A stretch of DNA of 64,000 bases from Moringa oleifera. Taxonomy: Eukaryota; Streptophyta; Magnoliopsida; Brassicales; Moringaceae. The first letter of the stretch is position 1; the number at the start of each line of letters is the position of its first letter. The notes beneath the pieces were generated by a model. It did not search any database, was not told the DNA's origin, and saw nothing but the letters and a program-made list of their open reading frames with translations. This document shows positions 36,374-48,089 of the stretch, piece by piece. The stretch spans positions 2,170,001-2,234,000 of the forward strand of contig JAJFZO010000863.1 in NCBI GenBank assembly GCA_021397835.1, read 5' to 3'. The translations under genes were made by a program, and so were the position numbers.

Positions 36374-36779
36374 TTTGTTAGGTTTTTAAGAGAAAGAATA
36401 GTAAACAGAAAGGAAGAGAACATTTTGACGTTAATTTGGAATTGTTTGCACATTTCATTGATGGAGATCTTGTAAAAAAATCAAAAATTAAAATTATACT
36501 TATGAACATATCTTAAAATTTGAATTCAAAATTTAAACTAAAAGATTATTCTTACCTAAAATTTAAACTAAAATTTGAAGTTCTAGAATTAATAAGCAAC
36601 CCAACTCTTGCACAAATCAAAAATCAAAAGAAGAAGAAGTAAAGAAAATCAAAAGCAAGAACAATATTATTTTTAGTAGTCTCATCCACTATATTCACTA
36701 GAATAATGACATAAAAAATAGTCAAAAAATTTTAAAAATTTTTGAATTATGAATAAAAAGGAAACGAAAAGGTTAAAAG

Positions 36780-38150
36780 AATATAAGTGCTAAATTTTAT
36801 TCGAGAGTATGATATGCAAAAGATGAATAAATTAGAAACAATCAAGAAATATTCTAACAAGCTTCTCAGTATAGTTAATAAAGTAAAACTTCTTGGTATT
36901 AATTTTTCTAATTCTAGAATTGTTCAAAAGGTCCTAGTGACAATTCTTGAAAAATTTAAGGTTACAATCTCATCTTTAGAAAATTATAAGGATATGTCAA
37001 GTATTACCTTGATAGAATTGTTGAATGCACTATAAGCCCAAAAAAAAAGGAGCCTCATGAGGCAAGAGGAATTTGTAGAAGGTACTTTTCAAGCCAAATC
37101 ACAAAACAACAATGGGGACAAAAATAATAAAAATTGATGAAACAAAACAAAGTTTGAAAGTTTGCAAGTAACAACCAAAATTGTCAATGGAGTAACAATC
37201 AAGTCTTTCCACCTTGTCCCTATTGTAAAAAATCACTCATGCAATAGCAAGTGTTGATGGAGGTCAGATACAAGATGTCACAAGTGCAATCAATTAAGAC
37301 ACACAGAAAAAATATGTAAATTTCAACAATAATAAGGAGAATTCAAGAATGTTGTTGAACAACCTCATCAAGAAAGAACTATTTATAGCATCATGCTTTG
37401 CTACTAGTAACCCCCTAGAAAATTGTTTTATACGTAGTGATTGTACAAAATCACATACCTTATGATCAAGAGATCTTTGAAAAGCTTGATAAAACTATAA
37501 TTTTTAAAGTAAAAATTGAAAATGGAACATATCTTGTAGTAAAAAGCAAAGGAACAATGGTAATAAAACGTCGCACAAGTTTGAAATTAATTTTTAATAT
37601 TTTATATATCCTTGAAATTTATCAAAATCTTTTGAGTGCTAGTTAACTCTTAAAAAAATATTATAAGGTGCTATTTGAGGATAACCATTGCTTGATTACT
37701 GATATACGAGGCAGAGACATATTTAAAATTTCAAAAAAGATAAAATATTTTCCTTAAATATGATGAAAAGAGAAACAGACTGTAGTATACAAAAAAGACA
37801 GTAACGCAATACACTTTTATCATAAGGCCCTATTTTTTATGAAGAAGAACAATTTTACAGGAGATTTACCTATATTAGAGGATGAGCTTCCTAAATGTAC
37901 TAATCAATCAATGTGAAAAGCAAATCGGGCTTCTTTGTTAACAAAACAAGACTTGGAGGACTAAACAAAAACTTCACATAGATGTTAAAAGATTAATGAA
38001 ACACCTTATACCTCTCAACAAAATAGGATGATTGAGAGAAAAACTTTCCAATAGCGACTTTACAATAAAGCATTTCAACATTTGAAGCATGCTATGGCTA
38101 CAAATCGAAAAGGCAAAATTTTAAAATACTTCGAGTTCAAACTCTAACTC
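36780..38150 (+). pseudogene. Copia gag/protease relic (plus)
   Basis: The same family as the adjacent minus copy but pointing the other way. The gag segment YDMQKMNKLETIKKYSNKL begins at 36,808. The zinc knuckle SDTRCHKCNQLRH is at about 37,265. The protease to gag-pre-integrase segment at 37,437-37,760 has VKSKGTMVIK, ILYILEIYQNLLSAS and YKVLFEDNHCLITD. It is interrupted by stops and lacks integrase. Confidence 0.8.
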
Positions 38151-38159
38151 CTAAAAAAA

Positions 38160-38650
38160 ATTACAAAGAAAAGGCGAAATACATCCAAATTTACTATAAA
38201 ACAGTAAATCAAAAATAGAAATATCCTAACAAAGGCACTTTTAGGGATTTGATATGAATTCTTGAATAAATAAGTTAATATATACAGCAAAAACAAGAAA
38301 AAAGAGTTTTAGTAAGAGGCTTTATTTGTTTCATATCCTTAGCAAAGAAGATATTCAAATAGTTAAAATTTTAAATGAAAAGAATCTTTGAATTTTAATA
38401 TTAGATAGAAGCAACCCTTAATTTGAATTTTAAATTTAAATTCTAAAATATTTAGATACGTACAATTGTAATTTTTGGTTATATATATTTTTTAATAAAT
38501 TGGATCTTCATCAATGAAATTAGAAAGCAATTGCAAGCCATTGCAAGTCATTGGAAGACATTAAAAACAATTCTAACCTTCAAGAGTCCTATCTTCTTGT
38601 CCACTACTCTTTTTCTCCTTTCAAAAACCCAACGAAGTGTTATCATAACC
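38160..38650 (+). mobile_element. Copia 3' LTR-like remnant
   Basis: Follows the copia relic and resembles 2,160-2,560, including the CTTTCAAAAACCCAACGAA-like end. It stops where similarity to copy A of the P450 flank resumes (GAGCTTATACAGTTTAAGCA at about 38,675). Confidence 0.45.
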
Positions 38651-39380
38651 ATCCCAACATTGATCCATTCGATGAGCTTATACAGTTTAAGCAAATAACT
38701 GGTCAATTCTTCCAAGAAGGGAGAACAAATAAGATGAATGATCTAAACCAATGAAGCGGATCCCAAAAATAAAAGGGCAAACCAAATTTGCAAGAAAATC
38801 TGTTCATGGAAAAGTAATGTTGAGTTGAATACTGGTATGTTCTGTTTCACTTAGTTCTTATTATAAAAAATTGTTATATACTTTATATAGTTGACTCACT
38901 GTTTTCTATGAAACCCTTTAATTGAAGTATACTCTGCAAGTTTATCCATTATCACCATAATTATAAGCACCTACTGCTCTTCTTCCTTCACCAGTACTGT
39001 TCATTTTAATAGAACCAAAGCTGGTGACACTGGATTTACGGTTAACCTTAGTCCTTGTGGTTATCGTATATTATGTTGTTTCATTTTGGTGCAAACCATT
39101 TAGATCAGATACCATGCCCACAGTGGAGACTGAACTAATTGCCTGTTACTGGGGAGCTCCACATGATCCTGTATGGTCCTTTTAATGCCAAAAACAAAGC
39201 AATTCCATGCATAAGCTTGTAGAAGCATGCAGTTTTTGGACTGGAATTGTGGGGCATCAATAGTAAAACCCGAAACTCAAAATTTTAGGCTAATAGACAA
39301 ACTGAAGTTATTTGCATTAATGAGTTCAAGCGGACAAGCACTCTGAAAGTTATAAGGCATACCAGAAGTATAGCAACATC

Positions 39381-39498
39381 TGGATTTATTAATGGTACAT
39401 CTCTTTAATTAGGGATATTGATGCACGGAGCGGCAAAAATCTGGATTTATTGATGGTACATCTGTTTAATTAAGGATGTCGATATAAGGAGTGGCAAT
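39381..39498. repeat. ~60-bp tandem duplication at the P450 copy B 3' end
   Basis: The segments beginning CTGGATTTATTAATGGTACA (39,381) and CTGGATTTATTGATGGTACA (39,441) are near copies. The second contains the stop codon and last codons of the P450. Copy A has only one. It places a decoy copy of the gene's last codons in the 3' UTR. Confidence 0.8.
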
Positions 39499-41095
39499 CA
39501 AGTGTAAATCATTCTTTCTTCTAATGGTGGCTCCCATTTCTTCTGTCATATCGAGATCTTCAGATTTGATCCCATTGGGAAGTTTCCAGTTAAAGTGGTA
39601 GAGCATCTGAGCCAGTACAAGCTCAATTATTGCATTAGCAAATGATACGCCGGGGCACATCCTCCTGCCTGCTCCAAATGGAAGAAGCTCATAGCTTGTC
39701 CCTTTAAAATCGATGGAAGACTCATAAAACCTCTCCGGCTTAAAGCAATCAGGGTCTCTCCAGAGACCAGGATCTCTTGCAATAGCCCATACGTTTACGA
39801 TGAGTTTTGTCTTGGTGGGTATCTCGTACCCATCAATCCCACATTTCTCTCTTGCTTCTCTGGCCACGACGGGGCTGGCAGGATGCATCCTTAGAGTTTC
39901 TTTGACGACTAATTTTAGGTACTCTAGTCGTTGAATGTCTGTCTCTTCAATTCTCTTCTTCCCTTTAAAAGCCTCTCGTACCTCAGCTTGTGCCTTGGCC
40001 ATGACTCTTGGGCTCTTCAGCAGCTCCGACATCGCCCAATCCACAGTTGTCGCTGATGTATCACTCCCAGCAACAAAAATGTCCTGAAACCCAACAAATA
40101 ATGGATTATTAATCATTCATATAGTGAAATGTACTCAGTTCTGGGTCATAATATACACATATATTAAAGTATATATTAAGGTTCAAAGTGCAAAGACATA
40201 CCATAAGTATGGCTTTGATCTGGTTGGTAGTGATGTTAACTTGCAGATCATTGGCCTCCTGAATATCCAAAAGCACATCTACTAAATCTTCATTTTCATG
40301 TTTGTCGTTGCTGGGGCCACGAGCTTTTCTTTCCATCTTATGATCCTCGATTATCTTCTCCATCATTTTGTCAGTCTTCCTGTGTATATTCTCCAAGGCA
40401 GATCTCAACCCCGTGACAGAACCAAGAAACTTAAGTGAAGGAAACAAATCAGCAATGTTAAAGCCTGCACCGACCTTCAATGTCTCTTTGAGGCATGATA
40501 TGAACTCGGCTTGATCTTCGCACTTCTTACCAACTGATGCTCTTGCAGTTATATTATTCACCAAGGCAAAAATCTTCTCCGAAAGATTGACAGCTTGGTT
40601 CTTTGACAAGGCAACGGATTCAATAAGACTCCAGACCTCTTCTTCTCTTATGGATCTGAATGACCGTACACGCTTATTGCTGAGGAGCTCCAACACACAA
40701 AGCTTCCTTATTTGTCTCCAGTAATCGCTATACGGAGACAAAAAGAGGCCTGAACGACCGTATGACTGAATTTCGACAGCGAGAACTTCAGGCCTCTCGG
40801 CAAAAGCGAGCTCGTTCGTCTTAAACACCTCTTTTGCCATTGCTGCTGACGAGATAATCACAGCTGAGACCTCACCCAGCTTCAAGTGCATAATAGGCCC
40901 ATGTTTCTTGGCTAAGTCTCTCATAGAATAGTGTGGCAGCGCACCAACCAGTTGGTGCAGGTTCCCCAGAAGAGGCAGTTTCCAGGGTCCTGGTGGCAGT
41001 TTATAGGCTTTTTTACCCTTCCGGTGTTTCACTAACATGTGAAGCAACAGGGCAAAAGCAAAGAGAAGAGTGAGAGAGGACAATTGCAGCTCCAT
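39466..41095 (-). CDS. Cytochrome P450, CYP71 family (copy B)
   Basis: Paralogue of the 17.8-kb gene with the same exon lengths: 41095-40202 and 40083-39466, 118-bp phase-0 intron, 503 aa. All core motifs are present: LPPGP hinge, AGSDT I-helix at 303-307, KETLR with ExxR at 360-363, PERF at 414-417, and PFGAGRRMCPG with Cys441. An upstream in-frame ATG at 41,122 would add 9 residues; MELQL at 41,095 matches the chosen start of copy A. Differences fall in substrate-contact regions: GLFLSPYSDYWRQIRK against GLIFAPYGDYWRQMRK near residue 115 (SRS1), VAGSDTSATTVDW against AAGSDTSSTTIEW (SRS4), and HPASPVVAREARE against HPASPLLPREARQ (SRS5). Likely an active terpenoid-type oxidase with shifted specificity; the substrate is unknown. 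Confidence 0.95.
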
Positions 41096-41173
41096 GGAAG
41101 GCAAAGAGGCCTTCTTCTCCATGGTTTATTGTTCAAAAGATTTGCTGTGCTGGTAATGCCCCTTCTGTGCAAC

Positions 41174-41460
41174 TTATATAAGCTCTTTTAGGATTATAAA
41201 ATCGTAGTCTTGTATACTACAAATACTCATCTTATATTGGTGAATTACACAAATGATGCTTAAGACGGATTATCTAAAATAAGACATTAGTTTATTCTGC
41301 TTAAGACTTCTATGGTATGTACAGTGAAACAATTATTATTCTATACAGCTTTGTATTTTTCCGTATACTTCACTTTCATTGAATCAGCAGGCACAAGAAC
41401 CTTCCTCCACCTCATTTTCAATTAATTACTGAGAAAAACAAGTATTGTTGGATAATTAAA
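41174..41460 (-). promoter_or_regulatory. P450 copy B promoter
   Basis: A TATA box (GCTTATATAAGTTG on the minus strand, about 41,185-41,172) lies some 80 bases before the start codon. Upstream sequence to about 41,450 is conserved with the copy A promoter, with small indels (for example a missing block near 41,215). The TATA core differs: TTATATAAG here, TTTTATAAG in copy A. Confidence 0.5.
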
Positions 41461-41759
41461 TCAAGCTTCAGGATTTTCGTTTTACAAGTCAAAGTTTAGT
41501 TTGTTATGTTAGCTATTACACATGTCATTAATTGAACTTATAAATAAGTAGCAAACTTTAAGAGCTCATGAATCTTAATCCACGAACTTGCAGTGGATGT
41601 GAACTTAGTTTCAAGTAGTCCAACACTATAAATGTTGGTATTGATCTCATTTCTTTTATTAGTTTTTTATTGAAATTTTGAGTTTATTCGTTTGTTTGAT
41701 TGTGATGCAGGAAGAAGAGAAATTGAATTTACATGACGAAGAATGAAACGCGGTATATT

Positions 41760-42022
41760 TGTTTGTTTTAATTACTCCAACCTTTTAACATAGCACTTTT
41801 AAGTGTCTGTTTTAGTTAAGCAATGTATTTCATTTTACTATGTTGTTAGTGATAAGAGGACAATTAGATGTACAATGTGACAAGAATATCCAGATATTAG
41901 ATTTTAGTCGTTAAAAAACATATGTTATCTATTTTTTTCTAACGGTTATTTTTCAATCCTTGTGATTGATTAAGGTAAAACTATTCCTGAACTTTTTTTT
42001 TTTTTTTGGTTAACCAACCATT
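41760..42022 (+). mobile_element. Left LTR of Ty3/gypsy element
   Basis: Matches 47,238-47,532: ACATAGCACTTTTAAGTGT against GCATAGCACTTTAAGTGTT, CAATTAGATGTA against TAACTAGATGTA, and a TTGTGATTGATTAAGGTAAA against TTGTGATTGGTTAAAATAAA end. It has a poly-T tract and lacks about 40 bp present on the right. Just after it, AATATCAGAGAT (42,027) fits a tRNA-Met primer-binding site (TGGTATCAGAG). Confidence 0.7.
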
Positions 42023-45000
42023 AGTAATATCAGAGATATCGATCATGGGGACAGAGTCAATAATCTGTTTCAAGAAGGAGGTGGATAAGTTAGAATCTTG
42101 TTTATCTAGCTTGAAGTCCAAGATGGACAAATGGTCGTATAAGTCAAAGATGATATTAGCACCAAGCTGTGCAAAAAATGTGGAAGGTATGTTTAAAAGA
42201 TTGGACAAGAGGTTAGAAAAGTTTTTCTTTATCTCCAGGGTTAAAAATGATAGTCAAGGGCATATTAGAATCAATTCATATTAAGTCATCTTAGCCATGA
42301 TAAAAAAGTATTGAAGGATCATTGGGCAAGGATAAGAATGTTTCATCTGGAAAATTTCTTATAGTACATGAACTTAAAAGCTCGAATGTTGTGGTGGAGG
42401 TTGCTGAAACTAATACCAAGAAAGGTAAGGTGGAATGCCCTCATTTTGATGGTCATGATTTCTTGAGCTAGTTCATGAAAGCTCAGAAATGTTTTGATGC
42501 TATGAAGATGCCAACACATGAGAAGGTGCACACTGTGACGATCCAGTTTTGATAAGGCCTTGCAATGGCACCAAGGGATTTACACAAATCAAAAAGGAGC
42601 TAAAAGACATGGATTGACAAGAATGTGCCGAAACAATGAAGGCTCAATTTTGTAAGACAAAATATAAATATCCAATATCAGATCTGGTCAGTATGAAGCA
42701 AATTGGTTATGTAGATGAGTACTATGAAGAATTTGAAGCACTGATGAATTTGATTGAATTGAATGATGACAATGCCCTCAGTATTTTTGTTAATAATTTA
42801 AAGTTGGACATCTCTAGGTTTTGTTAGACTGTTGCATCCTAGAGATTTAACTCAAGCCCTAAATCAAGCTCATCAAGTAGAAAGAATGTTCTATAAAATC
42901 CCATGCAAACCTCTGACTATCTATAAAACTAACTCCACCACTTACCAAGCTCCCTATAGCATTGCTTACAACAAACCAAACTACTCAACAAGTACTTTAC
43001 TCCAATGGCTACCCCTAAATACTTTTCTTATCTTCCCAACCTAAATTACTTAGCTATTCTAGAAACATCACCAAACCAAAATCTCCTTTCGACAAGCCTG
43101 AACGTCATTAGACTAACAAGATCACAACCAAAGAAGAGAGGGAGGAAAGGAGAAGAAACAACTTATGCATGTCGTGTGGCTCCAAATATACATTTCAATA
43201 CAAATGCTCAAAGTCTCAATTGTATCAATTTTTAATGTATGGAGGAATGACTCAATAAGAAGAATAGATAGAGTTTTATGACTGTGAGGATGTTTTGAGG
43301 AGGTCAAAGGCAAAACTGAGGAAAGTGTTATGTTGTATATGATTTTATTGCAAGTTGTGTCAGGTTCAAAAGTTATCACACCATGAGATTAAAGGGCAAA
43401 CTTTCAACTAAGCGGCTGAGATGAAAGATGCAACAAATTGAAGGGTTTTCGTTAACAATTGTAAATTATGAGATTATGAGAACATATTAATTGTGCAAAG
43501 AAATTAAATTGGAATTGCAAGGCTTCTATCAAGAGACAAATTTTTATGTGATATCCTTGCAAGGTTATGACACTTTCATGAGTGTGCAATGGTATAGTCG
43601 CTAGGTCCACTAATTTAGGACTTCAAAACTATGCAAATACAATTCTAATTCAAAGGCAAAATAGTGGTCTTGCAAGGGCTATCAAATAGGAGTGTTTATC
43701 TAAGTTCAAAGAAGTAACTAGCTAAACTGCAACAAGCTAGACGGAATGGAATGTATACAATGTTGCTCAGTGAAGAGTATCACTTGCAACTTATGGATAG
43801 GGTGGTAACTAGAGAAGGCAACTAAGGAAGAATTTTTAGACCAATATGATGCAATACTCCCAATTGTTTGATGAGCCTTAAGGTTTTCTCCTAAACAAAA
43901 GTCATGATCATGGGATACCTTTAAAATATGAGATTTAAATTGCTAATGTGAGACCTTATAAATATCTAACTATAAAAGGATGAAATAGAGAAGATAGCAT
44001 ATGAAATGAAAGTTTCTAGTACTATTGGGGGCAACAACAATTCCTTTGACTTTTTAATTGTGTTAGTAAAGACGAATGATAGTAATTGGAGGCTTTATGT
44101 GGACTATATTGAATGTGAAGAATAAGTTCCCTATTCCCCTATTTGAAGAATTACTTGATTGGTTCTCTAAACTTAATCTTTGATTTATACACCATTAAAT
44201 TCAAATAAAAGACTAAGATATGCATAAGATAGCCTTCAGGACACCCCATGGGTACTATGACTTCATGGTTATGCCTTTTGGGCTTTGTAATGCCTTATCA
44301 ACTTTTCAAAGTCTTATGAACTTCATTTTTAAGTCTTATCTAAAGGAGAATTATGTTGGTATTAATTTAGAACATCTTAGTTTCCTCCTTTTCTTAGGAT
44401 TGTATTAATAGTATTTAGCTAAGGTGTTCTGTGTTTTCTTTCTTCTCGTCATCAACTATATGTCAAACTCTCAAAATATGAGTTTGGTTCGACCAAAATT
44501 AAATATTAGGGACATGTTATTAGTGTCCAAAAGGTGGCTATAGATGCAACCAAAGTTTTCATTATTATGGATTAGCTAATACCTAACTCTTAAGTGACTT
44601 AAACGCTTCCTTAGCCTTTCAGGTTCCTACAAAAGGTTTGTTAAGGGCTATGAAGTTTGCTAAACCTTTAACTAAACTATTAAAAGTGAAGAGTTCCACT
44701 AGAGTGCTTAAGTTGAGCAAGCCTTCAATTCACTTGGAAGCTTTAGTGTTGGCTCCTATTTTGGCATTACTTAATTTTGATTCTACCTTTGTTATAGAAC
44801 CTTATTGATGCCTATAGTATAGGAATTTGAGCTATTCGTGTTACGATACGATTTAATGAAAACTTGTTTCTATCCTTATCTCTTATTTTAAACCCTTATG
44901 GAACCTGTTCTCATATAGTTTTTGATATTTATCTAAGATTTAAAGTTTCGATATTTATTTTGAAGATAAAAATTATCTTTACCAAAGATAATGTTTATCA

Positions 45001-47237
45001 TATTTATAGTTATTTGATCTCGATTTTTTACTATAAATGCCTAAAAGAATGAAAGGATTCTAAGTATCTCATTCTTGTATCGCATATTCTATAAATTAAG
45101 AGTTATGGGTTTCTTTATTCTTGGAAAAATAGTTCTCTTTAACCCTGGGAGAAGGTTCTTTCGATTATAAGGTTTTGAGCTTAAAAAATGCTAATGTTCC
45201 CATTATATTTGAAGTTTTCTCCTATTAAAGAATATATTGTATTGCAACTCGTGGTTGTAGGCATATCGTTAAACCATGTAAATCTGTTTGTTCTTTATCT
45301 AGTTTTCTCTTCAGCTTGTTATTATTATTATTATTGAGTTATTATCTTATGTGTATCTATTTCTCCTGATTTTTAATAGTTTTTACTCAAGAAGGGAAGC
45401 TTATTGCTTATTTCAACAAGTCTTAAGAGTCAAATATTAACTATTAATAGTATATGAAAAGGAGATATTAACGATAGTGGCAATAGTTAAAAAGTATAAT
45501 GCCTATCTCATAGGAAGTTATTTCAAGATTAAAACTGATCATTACATGTTGAAGTTTCTTTTGGATCAAAACACCAACTTATTGGCTTAACAAAAAGGGT
45601 AATGAAGATGATAGGATATGATTTTAAAGTCATTTTTAAGACAAATGTGTCTAACACAACTGTAAGTAGCTTATCAAGAGTTCTTATAACAGAATGCAAG
45701 GTTATTTCAAGGGGTCTCCAATGACCTATTAAAGAGGATGCAACACTCATGTATTGCAAATACTATATTAGTCCATCTCATCTATAATTTAACTTGAAAT
45801 TCTGCAAAGCACGCAAAGTTCACATGGCAAAGTAATTAATCAAAAAGGCAAGGCAAGTTAGTTATGGGAATGGATAAACAATTATGTGGACACTTGCTTA
45901 CTTATTTTAATAGTTCAGTTGAAGATGGTCACTAGGCGTAATTACTATAAATAACAAAGAGAATTAGGGGGTTAGTATACTAGAAAGGGATAAGGAAAGA
46001 TGTTAGATGTTTGTCACAGGTTACCCCACATGCCAACAATATAAGTATTACCCATTTATCTACCTAGGTTTTCCTCCAACCTTACCTATTCTTGAATTTG
46101 GTGTGATATCTTAATGAATTTCATAGAAGGGTTACCTAAGAAAAGATTTTCAAGTGATCTGGTGGTTATTGATGGCTTGAGCAAATATGCTTATTTCTTA
46201 CCCCTCTCACATCCATTTATTGCTTTTAGTGTGGCTTAACTATTGTTTGATTAGGTTTATAGGTGCATGGCCTTCCTATTAACATTGTATCCAATATATA
46301 AAAATTTTTTAGTCACTTCTGGCAGGAATTATTCAGATTATTTGAAACTCAACTAAAGGTATACATGGCATACCATCTATAAACAAATGAATAAATTGAA
46401 GTGATGAACCATTATATTTAAACTTATTTGATAGTATGTCTTCAGAAACCCCAAAGAGTGGTCACAATAGTTACCCCACAGTCACTAGCATCGCAACACC
46501 TCTTTTCACTCCTTTACAAGTACTATCCACTTTGAAATAGTGTATGGATAGCTTGCATTCACTCACTTACCTTATTTAATTAAGGGTTCCATGGTGGTTG
46601 AGTAGATCAAAGCTTACAAGCAAAGGAAATTATTATTAAGTTGTTGAAATTTCATTTAGCAAAAGCTTATAATATAACAAAACAGTATGCTAACAAGTCC
46701 AAATGTGATCGACACTTTAAAGTTAGGGATTTAGTTTACGTCAAGTTATAGCCTTATAAATAATATATTGTGGTAAATCGCAAAAATCTCAAACTTTTTG
46801 TTGAATACTTTAGGCCATATCAAACCCTAGAGAAGGTTGCCTCAGTTCCTTATACATTTCAATTATTCTAAGGGTCAAGAATGCATATTGTTTTTTTATG
46901 TATCCCAACTTAAGCTACATATGAATCTAATGGTCAAAACACAACAACTTCTAGCTTTTAATGAAAATAATGTTCTGATTAAGGAACCAATTAGGATCCA
47001 TGATCACTGGAATTGAGAAGAGTAATGATAAGGTTGTAACATAAGTTCTGGTCTAAAGGAAAAATACTTATCTAAAAGACTCAACTTGGGAAATATTGTT
47101 TAAGCTTTGTCAGAACTATCCTTATTTTAATCCTTAAGGTCAAGGATTCTTTGAAGATAAGGATATTGATGTTGGAAAAGAGAGATTAGGGTGAGCTATT
47201 ATTTCAATAAAAAGGAATTTTTCACACCACTTTGGTT
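42023..47237 (+). pseudogene. Decayed Ty3/gypsy internal region
   Basis: Domains in order on the plus strand. Gag: PHFDGHDFLS near 42,440 and KAQKCFDAMK near 42,478, then a 63-aa open stretch at 42,636-42,827. Reverse transcriptase: [20 protein letters not shown] at 44,223. RNase H: EGKLIAYFNKS near 45,396 and LKFLLDQN-like at 45,550. Integrase: SSDLVVIDGLSKYAYFLPLS near 46,153. The chromodomain-side segment KVRDLVYVKL is near 46,722. Each domain carries stops. A foreign LTR interrupts RNase H at about 44.85-45.385 kb. The element splits the copy B flank. Confidence 0.85.
44850..45385 (+). mobile_element. Nested solo LTR inside the gypsy element
   Basis: The gypsy RNase H reading stops after the DAYSIGI segment near 44,810 and resumes at CTCAAGAAGGGAAGCTTATT (45,388). 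The DNA between is related, in inverted orientation, to the LTR at 21.61-22.02 kb and has LTR-like ATG/TTATTATTATTATT tracts. It is therefore an insertion, probably a solo LTR of that copia family. Confidence 0.6.
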
Positions 47238-47532
47238 GTTTTTTTTTAATTACCTAAAAGCATAGCACTTTAAGTGTTTGTTTTACTTAAGTAATCTATT
47301 TCATTTTAATGTGTGGTTAGTTACAAAAGGATAACTAGATGTATGACATCGTAAGAATATCCTAAAAAGTTATAAACATTGGAATGTTAGTATAGATGAC
47401 ATTAAATTTCATTCATTTCAAAAACACGTTTTCTCTCTCTTAATTCTTCTCCTCTCTAACTATTATACTTGAATCCTTGTGATTGGTTAAAATAAAACCA
47501 ATTGCTAAATCTTTTTTGTTGACTGACCATTA
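47238..47532 (+). mobile_element. Right LTR of Ty3/gypsy element
   Basis: Partner of the LTR at 41,760-42,022. It ends near ACTGACCATTA, after which copy B flank (ACTAGTATTAAAACAAAG) resumes. Substitutions and indels between the two LTRs are visible along the whole length, so the insertion is old. Confidence 0.7.
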
Positions 47533-47639
47533 GATTGCTCGGTGATTTCCAATAAACTAGTATTAAAACAAAGTTGAGGATTGTGTTTCTTGATTATTCT
47601 CTGGGAATTAAATCTTAATATTTTTTAAAAATGAAAATG

Positions 47640-48085
47640 GACTTGAAGATGGCTAGCGTAAAGATCAAGATAAAAGCTTTAGATGCCATAGGAGATAAAA
47701 AGGAGAAACCAAATGAAGGCCTTGTGGTCTAAGGCACTCTTAGACCCTAACGAGTTGCCTAATAACATGAGTCATGTGAAAATGCATATGATTGATAATT
47801 CTCTACCTTGCTAATGAAGGGATAAAGCAAAGAAGACACCATATACAATGTTTAGAAAAAGCTAAAGATCTATATATATACATATATGATAAATTCTCTG
47901 TCAAATAAGATTTCCTTGAAAGAATGTTTATTTGGTTTTACAATGAATCCAACAACAAGTCTTAATAAAAGTCTTAATGACTTCAAAAGAATTTGTATCA
48001 ATCTTATAAGTATTGATGAGAAATTGAGCTGGAAAAATCATGTCATTAAATTGTTGAATTCTTATTACATTGTAAAGTAAAATAT
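47640..48085 (+). pseudogene. Copia gag fragment
   Basis: The 64-aa open stretch at 47,886-48,080 (SLSNKISLKECLFGFTMNP, then DFKRICINL and a final LLNSY) matches the middle of copia gag (the SLANKLYLKKRLFxFKM region). Upstream, 47,640-47,880 is in keeping with the gag N-terminal part but broken by stops. Truncated at both ends. Confidence 0.6.
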
Positions 48086-48089
48086 GTTA

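Larger units (their letters stand above)
24740..47640. repeat. Duplicated OSC-P450 unit, copy B (expanded by insertions)
   Basis: The counterpart of 6.73-20.52 kb, in the same orientation, so a direct tandem duplication. Order: OSC relic, OSC upstream DNA (25.6-29.5 kb), a retrotransposon pile (29.5-38.65 kb), flank (38.66 kb on), P450 copy B, its promoter, and a flank cut by a gypsy element. The sequence before 41.69 kb and after 47.53 kb together matches 20.26-20.52 kb (TTTATTAGTTTTTTATTGA, then ACTAGTATTAAAACAAAG). Confidence 0.8.
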
